23,830 nucleotides of DNA from the NCBI GenBank assembly GCA_045128915.1, contig JBGVIT010000089.1, forward strand, positions 1 through 23,830, read 5' to 3'. Positions 15,375 through 21,701 of the stretch are shown piece after piece. Under the pieces are notes generated by a model. That model was not told the DNA's origin and did not search any database. It saw nothing but the letters and a program-made list of their open reading frames with translations. Position numbers and translations under genes: made by a program. Origin of the DNA: RGIG9115 sp045128915 (lineage in GTDB: Bacteria; Bacillota; Clostridia; UBA1381). Position 1 is the stretch's first letter; every line of letters begins with the position of its first letter.

Positions 15375-16496
15375 ATGAAAAAAATTATAAGTATTTTAAT
15401 TGCATTAGTTCTTGCTCTTTCCCTAACAGCCTGCGGTGGCTCTGGCGGTGGTGAAGGAACTACAAATAATCCTTTGAAGAAATCCACACTTAGTAAGTAT
15501 GTAAACGAAGATGCCTTAAGCAACACCGATAATATTACAATTTCTATCGGCAAAACCGAAAAAGAAAATGAAGAATACATCCTCAATATCAACGCTCCCG
15601 ATTTGTTAAAGGACTTAAAAGCAATTGAAGATAATTATGGCGGTAGTGCTAGTAGATTAGCTAATGATATTATTAATCTTCGCCTTTTCCGAAATTCTGA
15701 TGCACGTTTCAGCGATGCATACTTTTCGTTTAATGGTTATGGTGAATTTATTATTACTAGCAGAAATGCTTCAACCAATACTATCCAAGGTGAAACCATT
15801 CTTGAAGACGGTTGTTTGTCACTTGTCAAAAATGGCGACAACTATGAAATGTGGTTAAAAGATAACGAACAAGCAATTTTAATCAAAGTGGATGGTAAGT
15901 TGGGTGAAGAAAAGAAAATTTATTATATTCAAGGCGAAGAAGAGCACAAAGCACTCTTCAACATGATTAAAGAACATTTTACTTTTGCAAAAATCAGCAC
16001 AAAAAAAATCGAGAAAAATGGGATAAACTTCACTGCATACGACCCAAAGACAATTGCTGTTTTAGGCGAATCCGCAAATACTACAAACTGGGTTTTTGCG
16101 TGTGACGTGTTGTATAAAGAAATAGAAAAAATGGGCGTTTCACTTATTACTTCTCACTGCTTATTTTCAGACGGAAGCCGAATATCAGCACTTTGCCCTT
16201 TAGGAGAAAAAACTACCGAAACCGAAGAGTCCAAATCTATTGAAATTACATTTTCTTCTATTTACGATGAAACATTCGCCACAGCTAACGTAGAAAATGA
16301 ATTTGCAATTGGTAACATTCAGTTTAGAGAAGATACCGAAGGCCCCAGTCGAAGTAATGGAATTGGATTTATCATTAAAAACAGCTCTGGCAGCGAATAT
16401 GTTTGTGATGTATATCCTCGTGGAAGCATCGATGGAACTAAACTTGATTTAAATACAGCCAAGGAATATCTTGAGAAGATAATCATTGCAAAGTAA
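15375..16496 (+). CDS. Putative lipoprotein, 373 aa
   Basis: A lipoprotein signal peptide ends in LSLTAC with Cys20 lipidated, followed by a Gly/Ser linker (GGSGGGEGTTNN). The mature region is alpha/beta and rich in charged and aromatic residues. It has TLSKYVNEDALSNTDNITI near the start, loosely like the opening of the preceding lipoprotein (NLADYVTV). The C-terminal part (ENEFAIGNIQF, then GFIIKNSSGSEYVCDVYP) resembles a beta-sandwich. No catalytic motif is recognised. GAGAGG precedes the ATG, 25 bases after the previous gene, and the next gene starts 12 bases after the stop, so all are one transcript. Confidence 0.78.
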   Translation: MKKIISILIALVLALSLTACGGSGGGEGTTNNPLKKSTLSKYVNEDALSNTDNITISIGKTEKENEEYILNINAPDLLKDLKAIEDNYGGSASRLANDIINLRLFRNSDARFSDAYFSFNGYGEFIITSRNASTNTIQGETILEDGCLSLVKNGDNYEMWLKDNEQAILIKVDGKLGEEKKIYYIQGEEEHKALFNMIKEHFTFAKISTKKIEKNGINFTAYDPKTIAVLGESANTTNWVFACDVLYKEIEKMGVSLITSHCLFSDGSRISALCPLGEKTTETEESKSIEITFSSIYDETFATANVENEFAIGNIQFREDTEGPSRSNGIGFIIKNSSGSEYVCDVYPRGSIDGTKLDLNTAKEYLEKIIIAK

Positions 16497-16508
16497 AGGA
16501 GCATCAAA

Positions 16509-17291
16509 ATGAAACAGGTTAAAAGCAAAAAAGATATATACTGCGTGAATTGTGGTGTAAGAACAGGACTTTTAACCCGTGCAAGATTTGTGGACGGTAA
16601 ATGTTTGTGTCTTAAATGCCAATGTGTCCTCCCTGCGTTTTTAAATGAGAATATCAGTAAGCTTTCATCGCAGGAATATAATGGATTATTTGAATATATG
16701 AATTCCACTTCCAAGGAACTGGCTAAAGTGTTTAAAAAGACACATAAGTTTTCGCACTTGCAGCTTGACACGGTCAACAAAATCCTCAGATATAAATACA
16801 AGCAAACAACACCTATCTATATAAATATCGATGATATATCGTATTTCGATTTAAGAGTCAAGGAAGGTAAAGTTGAAGGCATTGGTGATATTCAAATTGT
16901 AATGGAGTGCAATAATCCTAAATTTTCAATTGATGAGACTCTTGCAGAAAATGAAATTACAAGCCAATGCTATGATTTTATGGACGCCTATTATTCAATG
17001 AAGGTTAGCGCTGAAACTAACAAACAAAACGAAGGATACAATCAAGGATATCAAAACACCTACGAACAAAATGAGATTCCGAAAAAGACTTCCTCTGCGA
17101 GCGAGCAACTTCAAAAAGCTCTTGCCTTATTTATGTTCGATAGCTTGAATGATGTTACTGCCGAAAGCTTAAAAGCTCAAAGAAACAGACTGATTAAAAG
17201 TTTTCATCCCGATACAAGTTCGGAAGATGATAATAAATACGCACAAAAAATCAACGAAGCATATATGATTTTGCTCGATTATGTAGATTAA
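16509..17291 (+). CDS. Zinc-ribbon / J-domain protein, 260 aa
   Basis: Residues 1-40 form a cysteine-rich zinc module (YCVNCG, then LLTRARFVDGKCLCLKCQC) like the DUF4428-type ribbon. A middle region (about 55-160) is alpha/beta with a predicted PH-like run of strands (TPIYINIDDISYFDLRV). A Gln/Asn/Tyr linker (170-195) precedes a C-terminal J-domain (about 198-260) with the essential HPD at 233-235 in RLIKSFHPDTS and the closing helix AQKINEAYMILLDY. J-domains stimulate DnaK ATPase, so this cytosolic protein may bring the chaperone to the membrane proteins of the operon. AAAGGAG sits upstream of the ATG. Confidence 0.75.
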   Translation: MKQVKSKKDIYCVNCGVRTGLLTRARFVDGKCLCLKCQCVLPAFLNENISKLSSQEYNGLFEYMNSTSKELAKVFKKTHKFSHLQLDTVNKILRYKYKQTTPIYINIDDISYFDLRVKEGKVEGIGDIQIVMECNNPKFSIDETLAENEITSQCYDFMDAYYSMKVSAETNKQNEGYNQGYQNTYEQNEIPKKTSSASEQLQKALALFMFDSLNDVTAESLKAQRNRLIKSFHPDTSSEDDNKYAQKINEAYMILLDYVD

Positions 17292-17303
17292 GGAGGTATA
17301 ACA

Positions 17304-18005
17304 ATGTTCTTTTTTGACTTAACTATGTTAGGCTTTTTGTTTGCCGTTGTAGTTGTTGCAGCAATTGCAATTGCAATCTGCCTTCTTGCTATGAAATTAT
17401 GGTTTTTTATTACAACCCTTTCTGTTATTTGCTCACGTTTGGCGATGTCGTTACTTATTGCAACAGGTTCATCTCTTTTCGCATTTAAATTAGAGGTTTT
17501 TGACAGCGGATTTTTAAACTTTATATTGCGTACAGCAATTGTCTATGGCATTATCTACATCGTCTCATTCTTGCCAAGAGTAAGTGCTGCAATTGGAACA
17601 GCTTGTACTGCTATTATTGCGATGCTTGCTAGTATGATGACTGTAGGACTTGGTTTTACCATTTACGATGCGATTGCCAAATCGGATACAAAGTTTAGCA
17701 ACTCTCCTTGGTTCTACATCATCATGGGCGTGATTGTTATTTTTGCAACTGGATACAATTGGTTGCAAGATATTGATCGACTTAAAGAACTCCCTCACGG
17801 ACCTGCTTTCCTTCAAAGCAAATGGGGCATCAGAGTTGGCAGAGTAGTCGCATCTTTGATTTATGGTTTTGCTCTTTATATGATTTTAGGCTTGACCTTC
17901 AATAAAATTGTACCTGCTACATTGTTAATACAGTATCTCCTTTACTTTGGATCCGTTGCCGTAGCTTACGTTGCAGATCTGTTCTTGTTTGACCGTGCAG
18001 CATAA
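17304..18005 (+). CDS. Polytopic membrane protein, 233 aa
   Basis: About six to seven hydrophobic segments span the protein: roughly residues 7-28, 32-60, 70-88, 95-118, 135-152, 178-198 and 203-226. Charged residues are few and lie in loops, such as NWLQDIDRLKELPHG after the fifth segment. There is no transporter or enzyme signature that I recognise. AGGAGG sits upstream of the ATG, 12 bases after the J-domain gene, and a terminator closes the unit. It probably forms the membrane component of the same envelope system as the lipoproteins and the sigma-fusion protein, but that is an inference from the operon. Confidence 0.75.
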   Translation: MFFFDLTMLGFLFAVVVVAAIAIAICLLAMKLWFFITTLSVICSRLAMSLLIATGSSLFAFKLEVFDSGFLNFILRTAIVYGIIYIVSFLPRVSAAIGTACTAIIAMLASMMTVGLGFTIYDAIAKSDTKFSNSPWFYIIMGVIVIFATGYNWLQDIDRLKELPHGPAFLQSKWGIRVGRVVASLIYGFALYMILGLTFNKIVPATLLIQYLLYFGSVAVAYVADLFLFDRAA

Positions 18006-18018
18006 GATTTTAGGAACT

Positions 18019-18047
18019 AACCCTGTTGAGAAAAACTCAGCAGGGTT
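18019..18047 (+). terminator. Terminator of the sigma-factor operon
   Basis: Twelve-base arms (AACCCTGTTGAG / CTCAGCAGGGTT, one T-G wobble) enclose an AAAAA loop and are followed by TAATTTTTTTG. The terminator lies 13 bases after the membrane-protein stop. Confidence 0.85.
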
Positions 18048-18067
18048 TAATTTTTTTGTTTCATTAT

Positions 18068-18099
18068 CACTATATGTCCTATATTAACACTGGATAGTG
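18068..18099. repeat. Candidate recombinase subsite upstream of the resolvase gene
   Basis: Inverted six-base arms CACTAT and ATAGTG bound a 32-base unit about 90 bases upstream of the serine recombinase gene. The length suits a dimer-binding subsite of a resolvase. A second imperfect hairpin (CTCACCG at 18129-18135 with CGGTGGG at 18147-18153) lies between it and the gene. Evidence is symmetry and position only. Confidence 0.25.
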
Positions 18100-18185
18100 G
18101 AGTACACATCCTTTCATTTCTCCTTTGGCTCACCGTTCAATAAGGGCGGTGGGTTCATACATACGGAAAGAAAGGATTTGATGAA

Positions 18186-18770
18186 ATGAAATATGGTTAT
18201 ATCCGTGTGTCCAGTAAAAGCCAAAAGGACAATTATTCTATTCAAGAACAAAGAGAACTTGTTTTGGCAGCAGGAGCAGACGAGGTTATTGAGGAGGTCT
18301 ATACAGGAGGAAAGGTTTATGACCGTCCAAAGTTTGATGCACTAATAAAACGATTACAGTCTGGCGATACTCTTATAGTTTGTAAACTTGACCGATTTGC
18401 CCGAACCGTTGTAGAGGGTGCAATGCTTGCTCAGGAGCTATATGATAAAAACATAAGTCTTAATATCTTGAATATGGGTATCATAGAGCATACACCTGTG
18501 GGCACCCTGCTCTTGAACGTAATGTTAGCCTTTGCACAGTTTGAAAAAGAAATGATAAACAGCAGATGCCAAGCAGGTCGAGAATATGCCCGAGCACACG
18601 ACCCTAATTATAAAGAAGGTCGTCCTAAAAAGTATCATCGGGACCAAATCAATCTCGCACTGGAACTGCTGAGTCAAGGTAAGACCTATAAGCAGGTTGA
18701 GTCGATGACAGGTATCAGTAAAAGTACGATTATTCGTGCAAAAAGGCGCATCACTTTTGACACCGACTAA
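18186..18770 (+). CDS. Serine recombinase (resolvase/invertase family)
   Basis: This 194-aa small serine recombinase opens with YGYIRVSSKSQ; the catalytic serine is Ser9 in RVS. The core also has QEQRELV, the GGKVYDRPKFDALIKRL region and KLDRFART with the active-site arginines. AFAQFEKEMI begins the long dimer helix, followed by the C-terminal GRPKKY linker and a helix-turn-helix (TYKQVESMTGISKSTIIRAKRR). Such enzymes resolve cointegrates or invert DNA at paired sites. The ATG at 18186 is used, because the one at 18181 meets a stop two codons later; AAAGGA lies upstream. It is flanked by inverted repeats that may be its sites. Confidence 0.92.
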   Translation: MKYGYIRVSSKSQKDNYSIQEQRELVLAAGADEVIEEVYTGGKVYDRPKFDALIKRLQSGDTLIVCKLDRFARTVVEGAMLAQELYDKNISLNILNMGIIEHTPVGTLLLNVMLAFAQFEKEMINSRCQAGREYARAHDPNYKEGRPKKYHRDQINLALELLSQGKTYKQVESMTGISKSTIIRAKRRITFDTD

Positions 18771-18838
18771 TGACACCGCATAAAGCCTTATTTTATGGGG
18801 CTTAAAAAATAGTGTCAAAACTTTTAATATTTGACACT
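18757..18838. repeat. TGACAC repeats at the resolvase 3' end, candidate res/crossover site
   Basis: TGACACC occurs as direct copies at 18759-18765 and 18772-18778. A perfect nine-base inverted repeat, AGTGTCAAA (18811-18819) and TTTGACACT (18830-18838), with a ten-base spacer makes a 28-base palindrome. A 28-base site with inverted ends is the classical size of a small serine recombinase crossover site, and extra copies beside it resemble accessory subsites. That the resolvase acts here is inference. The short stem AAGCC/GGCTT at 18783-18803 lies between the copies and lacks a T tract, so it is not called a terminator. Confidence 0.4.
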
Positions 18839-18847
18839 GCACACAAA

Positions 18848-18877
18848 AATCCCTCCGCCTATCTCGGCAGAGGGATT
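18848..18877 (-). terminator. Terminator of the HD-gene operon
   Basis: Eight-base arms AATCCCTC / GAGGGATT, extended inward by GCC/GGC past a mismatch, lie 12 bases beyond the HD gene stop and are followed on the minus strand by TTTTTG. Confidence 0.8.
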
Positions 18878-18889
18878 CTTTATGTCAAT

Positions 18890-19318
18890 TCAGTTTTCTA
18901 ACAGCTCAATAGCTTTAAGATATTTTTCTCTTCGCCTTAAAGCCTTCGCATCAACCGCATCCAAGCGTGACAAGTCGGAGTTATGATTTAGGTCTGCAAG
19001 TTTTACTGCTTTTGCAATAGGATTGTCTTTAATGGCTCGAACATAATCCATATATTCAGTATTGTCATCGTGAGTCATCAAGGCAATAGCATCGGTTACT
19101 GCTTTGCTAAATCCCATAGCAATCAAATCTTCAAGAGTGTAATCCGTATCTTCAACTACGTCGTGTAGTAGAGCCACTATGGTCGTTTCCTCGGTTTCCA
19201 TCTGTTCTGCTAAATGAAACGGATGGAACACATACGGCAGACCACTTTTATCGGTTTGGTTTTTATGAGCCTCAAAGCATAACTTCAATGCTTTCTTGGT
19301 ATTATCTGTATAAATCAA
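18890..19318 (-). CDS. HD-domain phosphohydrolase, small alarmone hydrolase-like
   Basis: This 142-aa protein matches the stand-alone hydrolase domain of RelA/SpoT homologues: AHKNQTDKSGLPYVFHPFHLA (metal-ligand H32), VALLHDVVEDT (H52/D53, with E56/D57) and VKLADLNHN (D109). Such enzymes hydrolyse (p)ppGpp or related pyrophosphorylated nucleotides. Small versions in mobile elements may tune stress signalling or detoxify an alarmone-type toxin; no synthetase toxin is visible next door. The start is TTG, ten bases after GGAGG; the ATG in that leader runs straight into a stop. It begins six bases after the 207-aa gene, whose last codons form its ribosome site, so the two are coupled. Confidence 0.82.
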   Translation of the reverse strand: MIYTDNTKKALKLCFEAHKNQTDKSGLPYVFHPFHLAEQMETEETTIVALLHDVVEDTDYTLEDLIAMGFSKAVTDAIALMTHDDNTEYMDYVRAIKDNPIAKAVKLADLNHNSDLSRLDAVDAKALRRREKYLKAIELLEN

Positions 19319-19324
19319 TTTAAA

Positions 19325-19948
19325 TCATCCTCCTATATCAGCGTAGGTTGCTACTTCTAGGCGAGTTTCTTTATCAAAAATATGATAAATTATTTCGCAA
19401 CAGTGTCGACCCAATCTGTATACCTCAATTGAAATATCGTATTTTTCTATTTCTTTAAAAATAGATGGGGTGAGCTCAAGCTTTTTGTTTTTTGGGGAAT
19501 TATAGTGGAACCCTTCGGTAAACATGTTTTCTAACAAAGTATCTTTCATCTTAACGACAGGTTTGTCAGGCTCCCACATATATGCATGCATCAAAAGAAA
19601 GAATTTCACTTGATAGACGATACTATCAATTCTATGCAAATATGCCAGTGTATCAACATAGAGTCGTTGTGGAATAGTACATTTTTCAAAAATCATTCTT
19701 GCGAGGTCCAATAACTCTTCGTCGTTTGCATATTGAAGAGGTTCTAAGCAAGTCCATTCGCTAGGATCATAGTCTTCTCTAGCGTCGAGATCTAACCCTT
19801 TTTCTAATATCTTTTCAATTAAAGGTTTTGCTTCGGATACCGAAAGTTCTTTTTTGGTAACAGCTTTTAAAATGCTATATGTCAAATTGGCTATATCTAT
19901 TTTTGTGGTATATAACGCTATTTTATTTTCATATTCAGCAATATTCAT
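19325..19948 (-). CDS. Hypothetical protein, 207 aa
   Basis: The protein is not recognised. It is mainly helical and acidic, starting MNIAEYENKIALYTTK. A stretch at about 40-90 (LIEKILEKGLDLDAREDYD, then LEPLQYANDEELLDLARMIFEKC) has an ankyrin-like helix-loop-helix look, without a secure repeat match. The second half has MHAYMWEPDKPVVKMKDTLLEN and a pair of cysteines (HCCEIIYHIF). The start is supported by GAGGTGAGG just upstream and by an extended -10 promoter. It is the first gene of a two-gene unit with the HD hydrolase, which suggests a shared task such as an enzyme and its regulator, but the pairing is the only evidence. Confidence 0.6.
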   Translation of the reverse strand: MNIAEYENKIALYTTKIDIANLTYSILKAVTKKELSVSEAKPLIEKILEKGLDLDAREDYDPSEWTCLEPLQYANDEELLDLARMIFEKCTIPQRLYVDTLAYLHRIDSIVYQVKFFLLMHAYMWEPDKPVVKMKDTLLENMFTEGFHYNSPKNKKLELTPSIFKEIEKYDISIEVYRLGRHCCEIIYHIFDKETRLEVATYADIGG

Positions 19949-19967
19949 CCTCTCACCTCACACATTC

Positions 19968-19976
19968 ATTATAGCA
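19968..19976 (-). promoter_or_regulatory. Extended -10 promoter for the 207-aa/HD unit
   Basis: Read on the minus strand, TGCTATAAT is a perfect extended -10 element about 20 bases upstream of the ATG at 19948. The -35 region is poor, which extended -10 promoters tolerate. The leader would be very short (start near 19961). Confidence 0.6.
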
Positions 19977-20007
19977 CAATCCTTATTGAATAAAAAGAAA
20001 AATTGTA

Positions 20008-20224
20008 CAAAAATTTGCGAAGTGTAATAAGATATACACTTCGTTATTTTTATTTTGGAGAATAAAACAGTTTCATCGAGTGATTCGTTTGGATTATCAA
20101 AGCATCAACCGAAGTGTTGACAGCGAAAGAATGAGAAAAAGAGAAGACCTTTAACCGAAGTCAAAGGTCTTACAAAAGAGATGTGTTTAAAAAATGAAAG
20201 AATTTTTTATCCTCCACATCCTCC
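20008..20224 (-). ncRNA. Candidate structured small RNA or attenuator on the minus strand
   Basis: This region has no convincing gene. On the minus strand a TATAAT at 20231-20236 predicts a start near 20224. The RNA would contain a 12-base stem (20144-20171) closed by a cUUCGg tetraloop, then a smaller stem TCAAC/GTTGA with ACTTCG in its loop (near 20104-20119). It would end in a terminator with nine-base perfect arms (20018-20043) and a following TTTTTG. The eight bases CGAAGTGT at 20110-20117 repeat the terminator arm, so the upstream copy could pair with the terminator's 5' arm as an antiterminator. No -35 box is clear. It could be a free RNA or an alternative leader of the 207-aa gene. 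Confidence 0.4.
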
Positions 20225-20303
20225 AATAAAATTATAACACATCCACTATTATTGAACTACTCAATTTTAGTAATGTTTATACCGTTCAAAACTGCGGCAT
20301 TTT

Positions 20304-20406
20304 ACCCGCGACTGTGGAGTGTCGATGACCCACGTTTGTGGCACTAACGACAAAATTCGATAATGTTCCTTATACGTGGAACTCTCCCTACCCACATTCG
20401 TGGCAC
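20304..20406. repeat. Spaced CCCAC-N4-GTGG repeat array upstream of the paralogue cluster
   Basis: Four related units lie at 20304-20320 (ACCCGCGACTGTGGAGT), 20328-20344 (ACCCACGTTTGTGGCAC), about 20368-20383 (degenerate, ACGTGGAAC) and 20390-20406 (ACCCACATTCGTGGCAC). Two are nearly identical and contain CCAC-N4-GTGG inverted arms. Their GTGG starts are 24, 38 and 24 bases apart, giving two pairs. They sit in the 550-base non-coding gap just upstream of the first ~160-aa paralogue, and could be regulator binding sites, iterons or transposase sites. Confidence 0.45.
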
Positions 20407-20498
20407 CCTCAGTTTGATTGCGGATTTTTCTTTCTTTTTTCAGTTTATTCTCCTATTTTATTTGTGGCTATATTTAGCAACGAAAAGGAGAATGAAAA

Positions 20499-20987
20499 AT
20501 GAAAAAAACAAACATAAAAAACAAAACAGCTAAAGTGAAAGTAAAAATTTTTGGTCAAGAAATTGAGCAGTTTGGTATCACATCAGATGACTATAAGGTC
20601 ACCTCGGATAAAATTGCAGATTACATTAACACCCAAATAGGTGACGAAGAAGTTGGCATTGTCGCCAAGGAAATTACGGATTGTTTAGGTAGACAAGCAG
20701 TGGGCATACTCATCGAAGACTTTGGAGATAAGGGTGAATTCCTAAGAGACATTTTAGAAATTGCCATTATCACAGCCGAAACCCCCGAACTCGAGGAAAA
20801 TGCTAAACGTCTTAAAAGATGTGTATTACCACTTCTTGGCCGAGTATACTTTCCAGAGACCAATCGATTATCACCCAAAGAGCAGCGTAAGTATTGTGGC
20901 TTTACCACTTGCATGAGCGTTCTTGAAGTGTTAATCTCACAATCGATGATTGATGACGGAATTATGACTTTTTCGGCAGAAATCTAA
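20499..20987 (+). CDS. Paralogue 1 of a tandem triplet of ~160-aa proteins
   Basis: This 162-aa soluble protein of no family I recognise begins with a basic tail (MKKTNIKNKTAKVKVKIFG) and a beta segment, EIEQFGITSDDYKVTSDKIADYIN. A helical middle (FGDKGEFLRDILEIAIITAETPELEENAKRL, then VLPLLGRVYFPETNRLS) precedes the end MIDDGIMTFSAEI. The same order (beta start with TDD, the GxxxxILxxAxEIAxTxExExE helix, LLPLxxRxxxPxTN, and xxGIMTFxA at the end) recurs in the next two genes. It is the most diverged of the three. AAAAGGAG precedes the ATG in a leader (TTAGCAACGAAAAGGAG) shared with the third gene. A terminator follows directly. Function is unknown; the ClpX-like gene downstream suggests an adaptor or substrate role. 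Confidence 0.72.
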   Translation: MKKTNIKNKTAKVKVKIFGQEIEQFGITSDDYKVTSDKIADYINTQIGDEEVGIVAKEITDCLGRQAVGILIEDFGDKGEFLRDILEIAIITAETPELEENAKRLKRCVLPLLGRVYFPETNRLSPKEQRKYCGFTTCMSVLEVLISQSMIDDGIMTFSAEI

Positions 20988-20993
20988 CATTTT

Positions 20994-21020
20994 AAAAGGG
21001 CCTTTATAGGCTCTTTTTTT
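20994..21020 (+). terminator. Terminator after paralogue 1
   Basis: Arms AAAAGGGCC (20994-21002) and GGCTCTTTT (21009-21017), with one G-T wobble, are followed by TTT. Each of the three paralogues has such an individual terminator, so they are probably expressed separately. Confidence 0.8.
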
Positions 21021-21024
21021 ATTT

Positions 21025-21054
21025 GCACCTTTTTTATACTAAATTCTATATTAT
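21025..21054 (+). promoter_or_regulatory. Possible promoter for the leader of paralogue 2
   Basis: TTGCAC near 21025, an 18-base spacer and TATATT near 21049 predict a start close to 21060, right before the hairpin at 21062. The match is moderate. Confidence 0.35.
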
Positions 21055-21061
21055 TAACACC

Positions 21062-21104
21062 AAAGCAAAGGAGCATAGCTTTAACGGCACTCCTTTGCTT
21101 TTTT
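21062..21104 (+). terminator. Second hairpin terminator or attenuator in the leader of paralogue 2
   Basis: Perfect 12-base arms AAAGCAAAGGAG and CTCCTTTGCTTT enclose a 16-base loop and end in a T run. It follows a candidate promoter, 35 bases before the ATG of paralogue 2, so it looks like an attenuator or a very short RNA rather than a second stop for paralogue 1. Its 5' arm contains AAAGGAG, which could act as a decoy ribosome site. Confidence 0.6.
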
Positions 21105-21138
21105 ATATATAGATATAAAATTTAAGGAGAAACGTACA

Positions 21139-21630
21139 ATGAAAAATTCAAAAAATGCAAAAGTAAACAAGGTCGTTATAGACATCAAAATCAATGGAAG
21201 AAAGTATGATCAGTACAAGGTACATACTGATGATTTCCGAATCAAGCCGATTGCAGTTGCTTCCTGTATCAATCACCCCAACAGCTGCTCAGATGAGCTT
21301 ACGAGAGATTTAGTAACACACTTAACTAAAAACCTTTCATTTAAGATTGCTCATGAATTGCTCTGGCAAAAGGGCAAAATGAAGCAAATCCTCTCAGATG
21401 CTTTCGAAATTGCACCCACAGTCGAAACTGAGGAAGAAATTATCAGTATGCAGTTTCAACTCCTTCCTTTGATTGAAAGAATTTATAACCCTCTAACCAA
21501 TGCATTATCTAAAACAGACTTGAAACATTTCAAACCCTATAAAACTATGGACGACGTCCTTTCAGTTTTATTCGGCGCAAGCTTTCTCGACAATGGCATC
21601 ATGACTTTTGATGCCAGAGTCGAGCGTTAG
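21139..21630 (+). CDS. Paralogue 2 of a tandem triplet of ~160-aa proteins
   Basis: This 163-aa protein aligns by eye with its downstream neighbour along most of its length: CxNHxxSCxDxxTxxLV near 55-75, then HELLWQKGKMKQILSDAFEI, TVETEEE, LLPLIERIYNPLT, KPYKTMDDVLSVLF, and the end FLDNGIMTFDARVER. The N-terminus (KVNKVVIDIKINGRKYDQYKVHTDDFRI) matches that of paralogue 1. It appears mixed beta then all-helical, with no signal peptide or membrane segment. AAGGAG lies upstream of the ATG, and a terminator begins four bases after the stop. The copies are well diverged, so the duplication is old and kept by selection. Function is unknown. Confidence 0.72.
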   Translation: MKNSKNAKVNKVVIDIKINGRKYDQYKVHTDDFRIKPIAVASCINHPNSCSDELTRDLVTHLTKNLSFKIAHELLWQKGKMKQILSDAFEIAPTVETEEEIISMQFQLLPLIERIYNPLTNALSKTDLKHFKPYKTMDDVLSVLFGASFLDNGIMTFDARVER

Positions 21631-21634
21631 AAAG

Positions 21635-21659
21635 AAGAGCCTTTCGAGGCTCTTTTTTT
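21635..21659 (+). terminator. Terminator after paralogue 2
   Basis: Arms AAGAGCC (21635-21641) and GGCTCTT (21648-21654) with a six-base loop are followed by TTTTT. Confidence 0.85.
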
Positions 21660-21701
21660 CGTTGTTTGTTCTACATTAGCAACAAAGAAAGGAGAATAAA
21701 C

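Noticed and set aside
18783..18803. AAGCC/GGCTT stem as terminator of the resolvase gene
   Set aside because: It is only five bases long and is followed by A and not T on the plus strand.
19488..19500. TTTTTTGGGGAAT, a match to the motif array upstream of tnsA
   Set aside because: It is a single copy inside the coding sequence of the 207-aa gene with no neighbours or symmetry, so it is taken as chance and not as the far transposon end.
20080..20154. GTG-started 24-codon frame (VIRLDYQSINRSVDSER...)
   Set aside because: The nearest GGAG is about 19 bases upstream, too far for a ribosome site, and the region is better explained by minus-strand RNA structure.
21666..21701. Upstream ATG adding 12 residues to paralogue 3
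   Set aside because: The added residues encode the conserved leader and its ribosome site, and the other paralogues do not have them.
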